Positions 38,453 to 47,349 are shown, counted from the stretch's first letter. The stretch: 64,000 nucleotides of DNA from Microbacterium sp. Nx66 (GCF_904066215.1 NZ_LR880474.1:62001-126000); one strand, 5' to 3'. Numbers and translations are program-made. Notes: generated by a model from the sequence alone, not told the origin.

Positions 38453-39556
38453 ATGACACGGTTCTGGCTCGGGGGCTACGGCCCGGCGATGGAAGGCTCC
38501 GCCGAGGGGATCGGCGTGCTGGCCGGTGACGAGGGCCGTGAGGCCACGACGCTCGCCTACCGCGGACCCGTGACGCAGACGCCGTCGCCGTCGTGGTTGG
38601 CGGCGCATCCGTCCCTCGACGTCGTGTACGCGGCGCTGGAGGGCGATGCCGCGGTGCAGGCGTTCGTGCGCACGGGCGAGATGGCGCTGTCCCCGCTGGG
38701 CGATCCGGTGCCGACGGGGGACGGCGTCTGCCATCTCGCGGTGTCGCCGAACGGCCAGACGCTCGTCGTCAGCTGTTACGGCGACGGGCGGGTCGTCCGC
38801 TTCGGGCTCGCCGCCGATGGCCAGCTTGTCCCGGCGAAGGAGGATGCAGCCGCGGCCCTGCGTGCCGCCCTGTTCGGCGACGGCGACCCGGATGCGGCTC
38901 CCGTCACTCCCGCCGGTGATGGTATCGCCGCGGTCGATCCGTACGGCGCCGCGGACCGCGCATCCCACGCGCACGCCGCCGCCTTCCTCCCGGACGGCCG
39001 CGTGGTGACGACCGATCTCGGGTTCGATCTCGTCCGGTTCTGGCGCCTGCAGGGTGGTGGGCTCGCCCTCGATCAGGAGGTCGTGCTCCCGCGCGGCACC
39101 GGCCCGCGGCACATGGTCGTGCATCCGAGTGGCCACCTGCACATCGTGACGGAGTACTCGTGCGAGGTCTTCACGCTCGCAGCGGCCGCCGACGGCACCT
39201 GGAGCGTCGTCTCCTCGGCTCCGGCGAGCCCCATCGCACAGGTCGGCGTGGACTTCCCCGCCGAGCTCGCTCGCACCAAGGACGGTCAGTTCCTCTACAC
39301 CGCTCTGCGCGGCAGCAACACCATCGCGGCGCTGCGGGTGCGTGGCAGCGGCGAGGCTCTGGAGCCCGTCGCGCTCGCCGATTCCGGTGTCGACTGGCCG
39401 CGGCATCACCTCGTCTACCAGGGCAAGCTCCTCGTCGCAGGGCAACGTTCCGACACCGTGACGCTGCTCGACCTCGATGACCGCACGGGAGCCCCGCTCG
39501 GAGTTCGGCACGAGGCGCAGGCTCCCGCACCGACGAGCATCCTCCCGCTCCGCTGA
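38453..39556 (+). CDS. Lactonase family seven-bladed propeller
   Basis: 367 residues, cytoplasmic. Repeated blade motifs such as VCHLAVSPNGQTLVVSCYGD, GPRHMVVHPSGHLHIVTE and FLYTALRGSNTIAAL match the 6-phosphogluconolactonase (YbhE) family. It starts 5 bases after purA, but lactone hydrolysis has no known link to purines; substrate is uncertain. Confidence 0.85.
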   Translation: MTRFWLGGYGPAMEGSAEGIGVLAGDEGREATTLAYRGPVTQTPSPSWLAAHPSLDVVYAALEGDAAVQAFVRTGEMALSPLGDPVPTGDGVCHLAVSPNGQTLVVSCYGDGRVVRFGLAADGQLVPAKEDAAAALRAALFGDGDPDAAPVTPAGDGIAAVDPYGAADRASHAHAAAFLPDGRVVTTDLGFDLVRFWRLQGGGLALDQEVVLPRGTGPRHMVVHPSGHLHIVTEYSCEVFTLAAAADGTWSVVSSAPASPIAQVGVDFPAELARTKDGQFLYTALRGSNTIAALRVRGSGEALEPVALADSGVDWPRHHLVYQGKLLVAGQRSDTVTLLDLDDRTGAPLGVRHEAQAPAPTSILPLR

Positions 39557-39584
39557 GCCTGTGCGGGCTGCGCGTACCCCGGGC

Positions 39585-39615
39585 TTGACCTCAACCATTC
39601 TTGAGGTTCTAGCGT
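39585..39615 (+). promoter_or_regulatory. MerR-family-type promoter
   Basis: -35 TTGACC (39585-39590), a 19-base spacer, -10 TAGCGT (39610-39615). The spacer contains the inverted repeat ACCTCAA-6-TTGAGGT (39588-39607). A 19-base spacer with an internal dyad is the hallmark of MerR/SoxR/CueR-controlled promoters. The ATG of the MFS gene lies only 8 bases after the -10, so the transcript is probably leaderless. No MerR gene is next to it. Confidence 0.75.
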
Positions 39616-39622
39616 CGTCCTC

Positions 39623-41014
39623 ATGACGACCGAGACCGGGCGCGCTGCGCCGTCCACGCCCGCCCCGCCCCGCATCCTCGGTGGCGAGTACGTCTGGATC
39701 ACGATCGGCGCGTGCGCCCTCGTGTTCCTCGGCGCCTTCGAATCACTGGCGGTCACCACGGTGATGCCCGCGGTCAGCGCCGACCTCGACGGAGAGCGGC
39801 TGTACGCGCTCGCCTTCGCCGGGCCGCTCGCGACGAGCGTGATCGGCATGGTCGTGGCCGGAAACTGGTCGGACCGGCGGGGTCCCGTGGTGCCGTTGTA
39901 TGCGTCCGTCGTCCTGTTCACGGTAGGGCTGCTCGTCGCGGGGCTTGCGTCGAGCATGGAGGTGCTCGTCGCCGGGCGCTTCGCCCAGGGGCTCGGCAAC
40001 GGCGGGCTCATGGTGGCGCTCTACGTCGTGGTCGCCCGGGTGTATCCGACGTCGCTGCACCCGGCGATCTTCGCGGGGTTCGCCGCCGCGTGGGTCATCC
40101 CCTCCCTCATCGGTCCGACGATCGCAGGAGCGGTCACGGAGGTGTGGAGCTGGCACTGGGTCTTCCTCGGCGTCGTGGTCCTCGTCGTGCTCGCACTGCT
40201 GATGGTCGTCCCGGCTCTCCGGGGACTCGCCCGCAGCGGGGACGCGAACACGCCCTGGGCGCTCGGACGGCTGGGATGGTCGGTGCTCGCCGCCGTCGCG
40301 GTGCTCGCCCTCGACCTCGTGGGAGAGGTCCCGGTCGCCGGTCCGTTCCTTTCGGCGGTGGCGGTGGTGGTCGCGGTCGCGGCAGTGCGCCCACTCGTTC
40401 CTCGGGGCACCCTCGTCGCCCGTCGGGGGCTGCCGTCGGTGATCCTGGTCCGCGGTCTGGGGGCGGCGGCGTTCTTCGGGGCGCAGATCTACCTGCCGTA
40501 CCTGCTCACGGATCGATACCTGCTGTCGCCGACCCTCGCCGGGCTCGCGCTGACCGGGGGTGCGCTCGCCTGGTCGGCGGCGGCGACCGTCCAAGGGCGG
40601 ATGGGCGAGCGCCTGTCGAGCGTGACGGCCGTGCGGGTGGGGACGATCCTCGTGGTCGTCGGGGTTGCGCTCGTCCTGGTGATCACCGTGATGCAGGCGC
40701 CCGCGCTGCTCGCCGCGTTCGCCTGGATCGTCGCCGGCGCCGGGATGGGGTTGATGAGCCCGCGCACGAGCGCTCTCGTCCTGGCGATGTCGTCCCCCGC
40801 GGAACAGGGGTTCAACAGTGGCGCCATGACCGTGGCCGACTCGTTCGGCAGTGCGCTCGCCCTCGCCGTCACGGGCTCGCTCTTCGTCGCCCTCGGGGCT
40901 GCGGCAGGGGTGGATCCGTTCGCCGCGGTGTTCGCCCTCGCCGCCGTGGTCGGGGCGGGAGCGGCCGTCCTCGCTCCGCGGACGAGGGGTGTCGACCCGG
41001 CCGCCGCGGGGTGA
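39623..41014 (+). CDS. MFS drug/metabolite transporter
   Basis: 463 residues, about 14 membrane helices. MFS A-motif GNWSDRRGPVVPLYASVVLF near 80, and ESLAVTTVMPAVSADL near 40, resembling DHA2/EmrB-type multidrug efflux. Controlled by a MerR-type promoter, fitting drug or redox-induced efflux. Ends 33 bases before tandem BioQ-like boxes. Confidence 0.87.
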   Translation: MTTETGRAAPSTPAPPRILGGEYVWITIGACALVFLGAFESLAVTTVMPAVSADLDGERLYALAFAGPLATSVIGMVVAGNWSDRRGPVVPLYASVVLFTVGLLVAGLASSMEVLVAGRFAQGLGNGGLMVALYVVVARVYPTSLHPAIFAGFAAAWVIPSLIGPTIAGAVTEVWSWHWVFLGVVVLVVLALLMVVPALRGLARSGDANTPWALGRLGWSVLAAVAVLALDLVGEVPVAGPFLSAVAVVVAVAAVRPLVPRGTLVARRGLPSVILVRGLGAAAFFGAQIYLPYLLTDRYLLSPTLAGLALTGGALAWSAAATVQGRMGERLSSVTAVRVGTILVVVGVALVLVITVMQAPALLAAFAWIVAGAGMGLMSPRTSALVLAMSSPAEQGFNSGAMTVADSFGSALALAVTGSLFVALGAAAGVDPFAAVFALAAVVGAGAAVLAPRTRGVDPAAAG

Positions 41015-41047
41015 TTTGCGCCCCGCGTGGCCCGCCCTCTAGCCTGA

Positions 41048-41075
41048 TGAACGGTGTTCAGGTGAACACCGTTCA
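41048..41075 (+). promoter_or_regulatory. Tandem BioQ-type operators
   Basis: TGAACGGTGTTCA (41048-41060) and TGAACACCGTTCA (41063-41075), each fitting TGAAC-3-GTTCA, together one perfect 28-base inverted repeat. This is the box recognised by BioQ, the TetR-type biotin regulator of actinobacteria, and it lies 14 bases before bioY. No bioQ gene is in the window. Confidence 0.7.
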
Positions 41076-41089
41076 GGAAGGATGGACCG

Positions 41090-41668
41090 ATGACCCCCAC
41101 GAGCCGCGACACCTCGGCGACCCTCGGCCGCGTCGCCGTCTTCGCCGCGCTCATCATCGTGCTCGGCACGGTCGTCGTCCCGCTGCCCGGCGGGGTGCCC
41201 ATCACCGGACAGACGCTCGCCGTCATGCTGGCGGGTCTCGTCCTCGGACCGCGTGTCGCGCCGTGGTCGGTCGCACTCGTCCTCGTGCTCGCGGCGATCG
41301 GTCTCCCGGTGCTCGCGGGCGGGCGTGGCGGACTCGGGGTCTTCGTCGGCCCCACGGCGGGATATCTGCTCGGGTGGGTCGCCGGTGTCGTCGTCATCGG
41401 ACTCCTGATGCGCACCGGCCGCCCGACCTGGTGGCGCGCCGCGATCGCGGCGTTCGTCGGCGGCGTCCTCGTCGTCTACGCCTTCGGCATCCCCGTGCAG
41501 GCCCTCGTCACCGGCGTCCCGCTCGACCTCACGGCCCTCTCGACCCTGGCCTTCCTTCCCGGCGACCTCATCAAGGTGACCGCGGCCACCCTCATCGTCA
41601 TGGCCCTCCGTCGCGCCTATCCCCGGGCCTTCGCCGACCCCCGCCGCGTCCCCTCCGTCGTCGCCTGA
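41090..41668 (+). CDS. bioY: Biotin transporter BioY (substrate-binding S component)
   Basis: 192 residues, six membrane helices. Signatures GGVPITGQTLAVMLAGLVLG near 40 and GRGGLGVFVGPTAGYLLGW near 75 are diagnostic. BioY takes up biotin alone or with the BioMN module; bioM and bioN do not follow here, so solitary use or a shared ECF module elsewhere is expected. Repressed by biotin via the upstream boxes (inferred). RBS GGAAGGA. Confidence 0.95.
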   Translation: MTPTSRDTSATLGRVAVFAALIIVLGTVVVPLPGGVPITGQTLAVMLAGLVLGPRVAPWSVALVLVLAAIGLPVLAGGRGGLGVFVGPTAGYLLGWVAGVVVIGLLMRTGRPTWWRAAIAAFVGGVLVVYAFGIPVQALVTGVPLDLTALSTLAFLPGDLIKVTAATLIVMALRRAYPRAFADPRRVPSVVA

Positions 41669-41691
41669 CTATCGGGCCGTCCTTTCCGGTC

Positions 41692-41763
41692 CCGTCGACT
41701 CCGTCCGTTCCGTCGACTCCGTCCGTTCCGTCGACTCCGTCCGTCCCGTCGACTCCGTCCGTC
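41692..41763. repeat. 18-base tandem repeat, four units
   Basis: Four head-to-tail copies of CCGTCGACTCCGTCCGTY, the first two ending in T, the last two in C. Directly after the bioY stop (41666-41668) and just before element D1. Confidence 0.85.
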
Positions 41764-41765
41764 CT

Positions 41766-41850
41766 GTTCCAGATGCACGACCGTGACACGTCTGCCGGCG
41801 GATCGCCCCGTCCGGCCTGTGCGACCGTCCCCACGTCGTGCATCCGGAAC
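41766..41850. repeat. Palindromic element D, copy 1
   Basis: 85 bases with arms GTTCCAGATGCACGAC (41766-41781) and GTCGTGCATCCGGAAC (41835-41850). Interior contains CGTCTGCCGGCGGATC, also found in copy 2. Confidence 0.75.
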
Positions 41851-41914
41851 CTCGGACCGGGCTCGCCGACCCGGATCCGGACCCGTAGCCCGCCGTGACG
41901 AGTCCGTGGTTCCT

Positions 41915-42000
41915 GGTCCGGATGCACGACCAGGTCACGTCTGCCGGCGGATCGGTCCCGTCCGAGCCGTGCAGCCGCACTCGGGTCGTGCACCCGGAAC
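41915..42000. repeat. Palindromic element D, copy 2
   Basis: 86 bases with arms GGTCCGGATGCACGAC (41915-41930) and GTCGTGCACCCGGAAC (41985-42000). It shares ACGTCTGCCGGCGGATCG with copy 1, in the same orientation. Confidence 0.75.
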
Positions 42001-42146
42001 GTCGTCGGAAGGAACGTCGTGGATCCGGAACGGGAACACGCGGGGAAGACGGGCATATCGGCCGACGGGAACAACTCACCCGTGACTCGACGTTCCTCAT
42101 GAGCGAGACTGGGCCACGGACCGATGCGGCCACGAGAGGGGCGAGC

Positions 42147-43583
42147 ATGACTGCTGCCGAGAAGACCGACGAATACGACCTCATCGTGCTGGGCGGTGGT
42201 CCGGTCGGGGAGAACGTGGCGGACCGGGCGGTGCAGGGCGGTCTCAGTGCGATCATCGTGGAGAGCGAGCTCGTCGGCGGGGAGTGCTCGTACTGGGCCT
42301 GCATGCCGTCGAAGGCCCTGCTCCGTTCGGCCCAGGCGCTCCGTGCCGCGCAGCACGTCGCCGGCGCCGCGCAGGCCGTCACCGGGAGCCTCGACGTGCG
42401 GGCGGTGTTCGAGCGCCGCGACTCCTTCACGAGCAACTGGTCCGACGACGGACAGGTGAAGTGGCTCGAGTCCGCCCACATCGACCTCGCCCGAGGCCAC
42501 GGCCGGCTGACCGGGGAGCGCGAGGTGACCGTGACCGACCAGGACGGCGGCACCCGCGTGCTGCGCGCCCGTCACGCGGTCGCCATCAGCACCGGCTCGG
42601 ACGCGGTCATCCCGCCGATCGAGGGTCTGCGAGAGGCTTCGCCGTGGACGAGTCGCGAGGCGACCAGTGCCGAGGAGCTGCCCGAGAGCCTCGCGGTGAT
42701 CGGCGGCGGCGTGGTCGCGGTCGAGATGGCCACCGCGTACGCCGCGCTCGGCTCGTCGGTGACGCTCCTCGCGCGCAGCGGGCTGCTGGGCGGGATGGAG
42801 CCCTTCGCCGGGGAGCGGGTGGCCGACGGCCTGCGTGAGCTCGGCGTCGACGTCCGCACCGACACCGGCACGACCGCAGTGCACCGCGACGGCGACCGGG
42901 TGACGATCACGCTCGACGGCGGGGAGACCGTGACCGCCGCCGAGGTGCTCGTGGCGACCGGACGCTCCCCGCGCAGCGCCGACATCGGCCTCGACGTTGT
43001 CGGACTCGAACCGGGCCGCTGGATCGAGACCGACGACACCCTCCGCGTCCCCGGACACGACTGGCTCTACGCCGTGGGCGACGTCAACGGCCGTGTGCTG
43101 CTGACCCACCAGGGCAAGTACCAGGCGCGCGCGGCGGGCGACGTCATCGCCGCCCGCGCGAAGGGCGACGCCGTCGACGACGCCCCCTGGGGGCGTCACG
43201 CCGCCACGGCCGATCACGCCGCGGTGCCGCAGGTCACCTTCTCGATCCCGGAGGTCGGATCGGTCGGACTCACCGAGGCGGCGGCCCGCGAGGCCGGCAC
43301 CGCCGTCCGGGCCGTCGACTACGACCTCGGCTGGGTGGCGGGCGCGAGCCTGTACGAGGACGGCTTCGCCGGGCAGGCGCGCCTGGTCGTCGACACCGAC
43401 CGCGACGTCGTGATCGGGGCGACCTTCGTCGGCCCGGAGGTCGCCGAGCTCGTCCACGCCGCGACCATCGCGATCGTCGGGGAGGTTCCGATCGCCCGAC
43501 TCTGGCACGCGGTGCCCTCCTACCCCACGATCAGCGAGATCTGGCTGCGGCTGCTGGAGGGCTACGGCCGCGACTCGGCCTGA
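42147..43583 (+). CDS. Lpd/mercuric-reductase-like NAD(P)-FAD flavoprotein
   Basis: 478 residues. FAD motif LGGGPVGENVAD near residue 15; redox disulfide GGECSYWACMPSK near 45-57; NAD motif IGGGVVAVEMATAYA near 185. The C-terminal motif is HAVPSYPTISE, where the HxHPTxxE catalytic His of dihydrolipoamide dehydrogenase is replaced by Tyr. It is therefore probably not a true lipoamide dehydrogenase; quinone reductase or transhydrogenase-like roles are possible. ATG 42147 follows GAGAGGGG; ATG 42099 is an alternative. Gene lies behind the repeat-rich interval. Confidence 0.87.
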   Translation: MTAAEKTDEYDLIVLGGGPVGENVADRAVQGGLSAIIVESELVGGECSYWACMPSKALLRSAQALRAAQHVAGAAQAVTGSLDVRAVFERRDSFTSNWSDDGQVKWLESAHIDLARGHGRLTGEREVTVTDQDGGTRVLRARHAVAISTGSDAVIPPIEGLREASPWTSREATSAEELPESLAVIGGGVVAVEMATAYAALGSSVTLLARSGLLGGMEPFAGERVADGLRELGVDVRTDTGTTAVHRDGDRVTITLDGGETVTAAEVLVATGRSPRSADIGLDVVGLEPGRWIETDDTLRVPGHDWLYAVGDVNGRVLLTHQGKYQARAAGDVIAARAKGDAVDDAPWGRHAATADHAAVPQVTFSIPEVGSVGLTEAAAREAGTAVRAVDYDLGWVAGASLYEDGFAGQARLVVDTDRDVVIGATFVGPEVAELVHAATIAIVGEVPIARLWHAVPSYPTISEIWLRLLEGYGRDSA

Positions 43584-43718
43584 TCCGGGCAATCCGATTC
43601 CGGACGCGTGACGAACAGAACGCGCAATATGTCCCAGATTGACGACCCCGCGCGCAACCCGGTGCCGGATGTCGCACCCGTCTTATACGCTCGAACCCAC
43701 ATCCGAGGAGGCAGGACC

Positions 43719-44021
43719 ATGAAGGCTGTACTCGCAGGAAACGTCATCGCCGAGGCCGACCAGGACGACCTCATCCGCATCGAGGGGAACTGGTACTTCC
43801 CGCCGGCATCCGTCGCGCCGGACGCCCTCGTCGAGAGCCCCACCCCGTACACGTGTCCGTGGAAGGGCGAGTGCCAGTACTACTCCGTCCAGGTCGGCGG
43901 AGAGCTGCACAAGGATCTCGCGTGGTCGTACCCGCATCCGTACCCGTCGGCGTTCGACCGGGTCGGCAAGGACTTCTCCGGCTACGTCGCCTTCGCCCCT
44001 GGCGTCGAGGTCTCGGCCTAG
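43719..44021 (+). CDS. DUF427 domain protein
   Basis: 100 residues, small soluble beta-barrel. MKAVLAGNVIAEADQDDLIR at the start and TCPWKGECQYYSVQVGG in the middle fit DUF427. The ATG at 43719 is chosen for GAGGAGGCAGG upstream; the longer frame from 43608 is rejected. Function unknown; next gene is 52 bases downstream. Confidence 0.9.
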   Translation: MKAVLAGNVIAEADQDDLIRIEGNWYFPPASVAPDALVESPTPYTCPWKGECQYYSVQVGGELHKDLAWSYPHPYPSAFDRVGKDFSGYVAFAPGVEVSA

Positions 44022-44073
44022 TCCCGCACGACGCACGACCGCACGTCCGAACGACCGTCGGAGAGACACCCTC

Positions 44074-44934
44074 ATGATCGAGTTCCGCAACGTCACGAAG
44101 CGCTTCCCCGACGGGACGCTCGCCGTGGACGACTTCAGCCTCGTGCTGCCCTCCCGCAAGACCACCGTGTTCGTCGGATCCTCCGGCTGCGGGAAGACCA
44201 CCCTGCTGCGGATGATCAACCGCATGGTCGAGCCGACGTCGGGGGAGGTCGAGATCGACGGGGAGAGCGTGCTCTCGGGCGACCCGGTCGTCCTGCGCCG
44301 GCGCATCGGCTATGTGATGCAGAACTCCGGGCTCATGCCGCACTTCACCGTCATCGACAACGTGGCCACCGTGCTGCGGCTGAACGGGGTGAAGCGCACA
44401 CAGGCGCATGAGCGTGCTCGCGAGCTGCTCACGACCGTCGGCCTCGACCAGGCGCTCGCCGAGCGGTACCCGAGCCAGTTGTCAGGCGGTCAGCAGCAGC
44501 GCGTCGGGGTGGCCCGCGGGCTCGCCGCCGATCCGAACATCCTCCTCATGGACGAGCCGTTCGGAGCGGTCGACCCCATCGTGCGCGCCGACCTCCAGCA
44601 GGAGACCCTGCGGCTGCAGCACGAGCTCGACAAGACGGTCGTGTTCGTCACGCACGACATCGACGAGGCGTTCCTCCTCGGCGACCAGGTCGTCATCCTC
44701 GACAAGGGCGCCCGGATCGTGCAGGTCGGCAGCCCGAGCGAGATCATCGAGAACCCGGCCGACGACTTCGTCTCCTCGTTCATCGGAGCCGACCGCGGCC
44801 GCCGCGCGCTGCATCTCAAGCAGACCCCGCGCGGGACCGTGGTCGTCGACTCCGAGGGCCGCACGCAGGGAGCGATCGTCGATGCGCCGGAGGGCGTGGT
44901 CGACGGAGCAGATGCGATGAAGGCGGCCCCGTGA
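44074..44934 (+). CDS. Osmoprotectant ABC transporter ATP-binding protein
   Basis: 286 residues. Walker A GSSGCGKTT (about 34-42), signature LSGGQQQRVGVARGL (about 135), Walker B ILLMDEPFGAVDP (about 155), His-loop VFVTHDIDEA. The OpuCA/ProV-like class that energises glycine betaine or choline uptake; no obvious complete CBS pair at the C-terminus. First of four co-directional genes; overlaps the next by GTGA. Confidence 0.92.
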   Translation: MIEFRNVTKRFPDGTLAVDDFSLVLPSRKTTVFVGSSGCGKTTLLRMINRMVEPTSGEVEIDGESVLSGDPVVLRRRIGYVMQNSGLMPHFTVIDNVATVLRLNGVKRTQAHERARELLTTVGLDQALAERYPSQLSGGQQQRVGVARGLAADPNILLMDEPFGAVDPIVRADLQQETLRLQHELDKTVVFVTHDIDEAFLLGDQVVILDKGARIVQVGSPSEIIENPADDFVSSFIGADRGRRALHLKQTPRGTVVVDSEGRTQGAIVDAPEGVVDGADAMKAAP

Positions 44935-45614
44935 ACTGGGTCGGCGACAACCTCGGGCTGATCCTCGAGCTCACCGCGGTGCACCTGCAGCAGAGCGCGA
45001 TCGCGATCGTGCTCGGTTTCGTGCTGGCGCTCCCACTGGGGTGGGTGGCCTGGCGATATCAACTCGTGAAGGGTCCGGTCATCGTCCTGACAGGGCTGCT
45101 CTACACGATCCCCTCCCTCGCCCTCCTGATCTTGCTGCCGTCTGTGGCGGGCTACCCGGCGCGCAGCCCGGCCAACCTCGTCATCGGCCTGACGATCTAC
45201 GCGATCGCGATCCTCGTCCGCGCTGTGTCCGACGGCCTGGACTCGGTCGACCCCGCGATCCGGCAGTCCGCGGTCGCGATGGGCTACGGCGGGTTCCGCC
45301 GCTTCTGGACGGTCGACTTCCCGCTCGCCGGGCCGGTCATCCTCGCGGGCCTCCGCGTGGCGGCGGTGAGCACCATCTCGCTCGCGACGGTCGGCATCCT
45401 CGTCGGCGTCACGAACCTCGGCTACCTGTTCACGAACGGCCTCCAGCGCCGCATCCTCGCCGAGGTCTTCACCGGCATCGTCGCCGTCGTCGTCATCGCT
45501 CTGGTCATCGACCTCCTGCTCGTGCTCCTCGGGCGTGCCCTCATGCCGTGGACGCGGGCGGCGGCCACCCCCGCCGCCGCGCGTCGGACGATCACGTTGA
45601 GGACGGCCGCATGA
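44931..45614 (+). CDS. Osmoprotectant ABC transporter permease 1
   Basis: 227 residues, about six membrane helices; BPD-transporter EAA-like loop GLDSVDPAIRQSAVAMGYGG near 105-125. OpuCB/OpuCD-type permease. GTG start overlaps the ATPase stop; the 3' end overlaps permease 2 by 4 bases (ATGA). Confidence 0.92.
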   Translation: MNWVGDNLGLILELTAVHLQQSAIAIVLGFVLALPLGWVAWRYQLVKGPVIVLTGLLYTIPSLALLILLPSVAGYPARSPANLVIGLTIYAIAILVRAVSDGLDSVDPAIRQSAVAMGYGGFRRFWTVDFPLAGPVILAGLRVAAVSTISLATVGILVGVTNLGYLFTNGLQRRILAEVFTGIVAVVVIALVIDLLLVLLGRALMPWTRAAATPAAARRTITLRTAA

Positions 45615-46330
45615 ACGTGTTCACCGAGGCCTTCGCCTGGCTGTTCTCCCCCGACCGCTGGGTCGGGACGTACTCCCTCCCCGTCCTGTTCGGCCAGCAT
45701 GTCTTCTACACGGTGGTCTCCGTGCTGATCGCCGCGGTGATCGCCGTACCGCTCGGCTGGCTCATCGGGCACACCGGGAAGGGGCGGGAGATCGCGGTCG
45801 CCGTCTCCGGAGCGGCCCGCGCCATCCCGTCCTTCGGACTCATGGTCCTCCTGGTGCTTCTGTTGGGCGTGCTGCGCACGCCGCTGGCGGCGATCATCAC
45901 CTTCGTCGTCCTGGCGATCCCGTCCCTGCTGGCCGGCGCCTACACGGGCCTGGAGGCAGTCGATCGCCGAACCATCGATGCGGCGCGGGCGATGGGGATG
46001 ACCGGCTGGCAGGTGTTCTGGAAGGTCGAGGTGCCGCTCGGCATGCCGCTGCTGGTCGGCGGCCTCCGTTCGGCGCTGCTGCAGGTGATCGCCACGGTGA
46101 CGATCGCGGCCTACGTGAACCTCGGCGGCCTCGGCTGGCCGATCATCCAGGGCATCCCGCTCCGCCGTTTCGACCAGGTGCTCGGCGGCGCGATCCTCGT
46201 CGCGGTGCTCGCGCTCCTCGTCGACCTCCTGCTCGCGCTCGCCCAGCACGCCGCGGTGCCCCGCGGTGTGCGCACCCGTCCGCAACGCCGCCGCGCTCGG
46301 GCGACCGCCCCCGCGGCCGCACCCGCCTGA
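45611..46330 (+). CDS. Osmoprotectant ABC transporter permease 2
   Basis: 239 residues, about six helices; EAA-like loop GLEAVDRRTIDAARAMGMTG near 115-135. Paralogue of the preceding permease, so the transporter likely has a heterodimeric membrane domain. Basic tail (RTRPQRRRARAT) on the cytosolic side. Confidence 0.92.
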   Translation: MNVFTEAFAWLFSPDRWVGTYSLPVLFGQHVFYTVVSVLIAAVIAVPLGWLIGHTGKGREIAVAVSGAARAIPSFGLMVLLVLLLGVLRTPLAAIITFVVLAIPSLLAGAYTGLEAVDRRTIDAARAMGMTGWQVFWKVEVPLGMPLLVGGLRSALLQVIATVTIAAYVNLGGLGWPIIQGIPLRRFDQVLGGAILVAVLALLVDLLLALAQHAAVPRGVRTRPQRRRARATAPAAAPA

Positions 46331-46364
46331 CCCACAGCATCGTCCCCCAGAGAAGAGGAAGTCC

Positions 46365-47285
46365 ATGTTCACCGCACGAAAGTCCCGCCTCGCCCTTGCC
46401 GGCGGCATCGCGCTCGCCGCCGCCCTCGCCCTCTCGGGCTGCGCCAACAGCAACCCCCTGGACGCGCCCACCGACGACTCCGGCGACGGTGGGGGCAGCG
46501 ACACCATCGTCATCGGCTCGCAGGCCTACTACTCGAACGAGATCATCGCCGAGATCTACGCGCAGGCGCTCGAGGCCGCCGACTTCGACGTCGACCGTCA
46601 GTTCAGCATCGGCCAGCGCGACGCCTACATGCCGGATGTCGAGTCCGGGGCGATCGACCTGTTCCCGGAGTACACGGGCAACCTGCTCGAGTACCTGGAC
46701 AAGGATGCGACCGCCACGAGCCCGGACGACGTCTACGCCGCGCTGAAGGACGCGCTCCCGGACGGCCTCACCGCGCTCGACTACGCCGAGGCGTCCGACC
46801 AGGACACCTACACGGTGCTCAAGAGCTTCGCCAAGGAGAACGACCTCACCTCGATCGCCGACCTCGCGGACGTGACCACCCCGGTCACGATCGGTGCGGC
46901 GCCCGAGTTCGAGCAGCGTCCGTACGGTCCGGCTGCGGCCAAGGAGGTCTACGGCGTCGACCTGGCGTTCTCGGCCACCGGTCCCACGACGCTGGAGTCG
47001 CTGCTCGCCGGCGAGATCCAGGTGGCGGACATCTACTCCGCCGACCCCGCATTCCAGACCGAGGACATCGTGGCGCTGGAGGACCCGGAGAACATCATCC
47101 TGGCCTCCAACGTCGTGCCGATCGCGTCCAGCGACGTGGCCGACGAGATCGCCGACGTCATCAACGGCATCAGCGCCAAGCTGACCGCCGAGGAGCTCGT
47201 CGCCCTCAACGTGCAGAGCACGGTCGACCAGAAGTCGGCGGAGGACATCGCGAAGCAGTGGCTCACGGACAACGACCTCATCTGA
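46365..47285 (+). CDS. Osmoprotectant-binding lipoprotein
   Basis: 306 residues. Signal peptide with lipobox ALSGC (Cys near residue 26), then an OpuAC/ProX-like binding domain (IVIGSQAYYSNEIIAEIYAQ; YMPDVESGAIDLFPEYTGN). Expected to bind a quaternary amine such as glycine betaine or choline at the cell surface. Ends the operon, followed by a good terminator. Confidence 0.92.
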   Translation: MFTARKSRLALAGGIALAAALALSGCANSNPLDAPTDDSGDGGGSDTIVIGSQAYYSNEIIAEIYAQALEAADFDVDRQFSIGQRDAYMPDVESGAIDLFPEYTGNLLEYLDKDATATSPDDVYAALKDALPDGLTALDYAEASDQDTYTVLKSFAKENDLTSIADLADVTTPVTIGAAPEFEQRPYGPAAAKEVYGVDLAFSATGPTTLESLLAGEIQVADIYSADPAFQTEDIVALEDPENIILASNVVPIASSDVADEIADVINGISAKLTAEELVALNVQSTVDQKSAEDIAKQWLTDNDLI

Positions 47286-47297
47286 GTCGTCTCCCCG

Positions 47298-47331
47298 CGA
47301 AGCGCCCGGCCCTCAGGGTCCGGGCGCTTCG
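47298..47331 (+). terminator. Terminator of the osmoprotectant operon
   Basis: A 12-bp perfect stem (CGAAGCGCCCGG at 47298-47309, complement 47320-47331), 10-base loop, then GTCGTT. 12 bases after the last stop. Confidence 0.8.
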
Positions 47332-47349
47332 TCGTTCTCGACCGCCGGC

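Larger units (their letters stand above)
41669..42146. other. 478-base gene-free stretch with repeats
   Basis: The largest non-coding interval of the window. It holds four 18-base tandem repeats (41692-41763), palindromic elements D1 (41766-41850) and D2 (41915-42000), and the leader of the flavoprotein gene. Long minus-strand open frames here are shadows created by GC bias. Confidence 0.7.

Noticed and set aside
41692..41763. The 18-base tandem repeat as a CRISPR array
   Set aside because: Units are directly adjacent with no spacers and no cas genes are present.
41669..42553. 294-codon minus-strand ORF before and inside the Lpd-like gene
   Set aside because: It is antisense to a clear flavoprotein and its N-terminal part is made of the tandem repeat and palindromes.
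45041..45610. Upstream extension of osmoprotectant permease 2
   Set aside because: It overlaps permease 1 out of frame; ATG 45611 is in the ATGA overlap typical of the operon.
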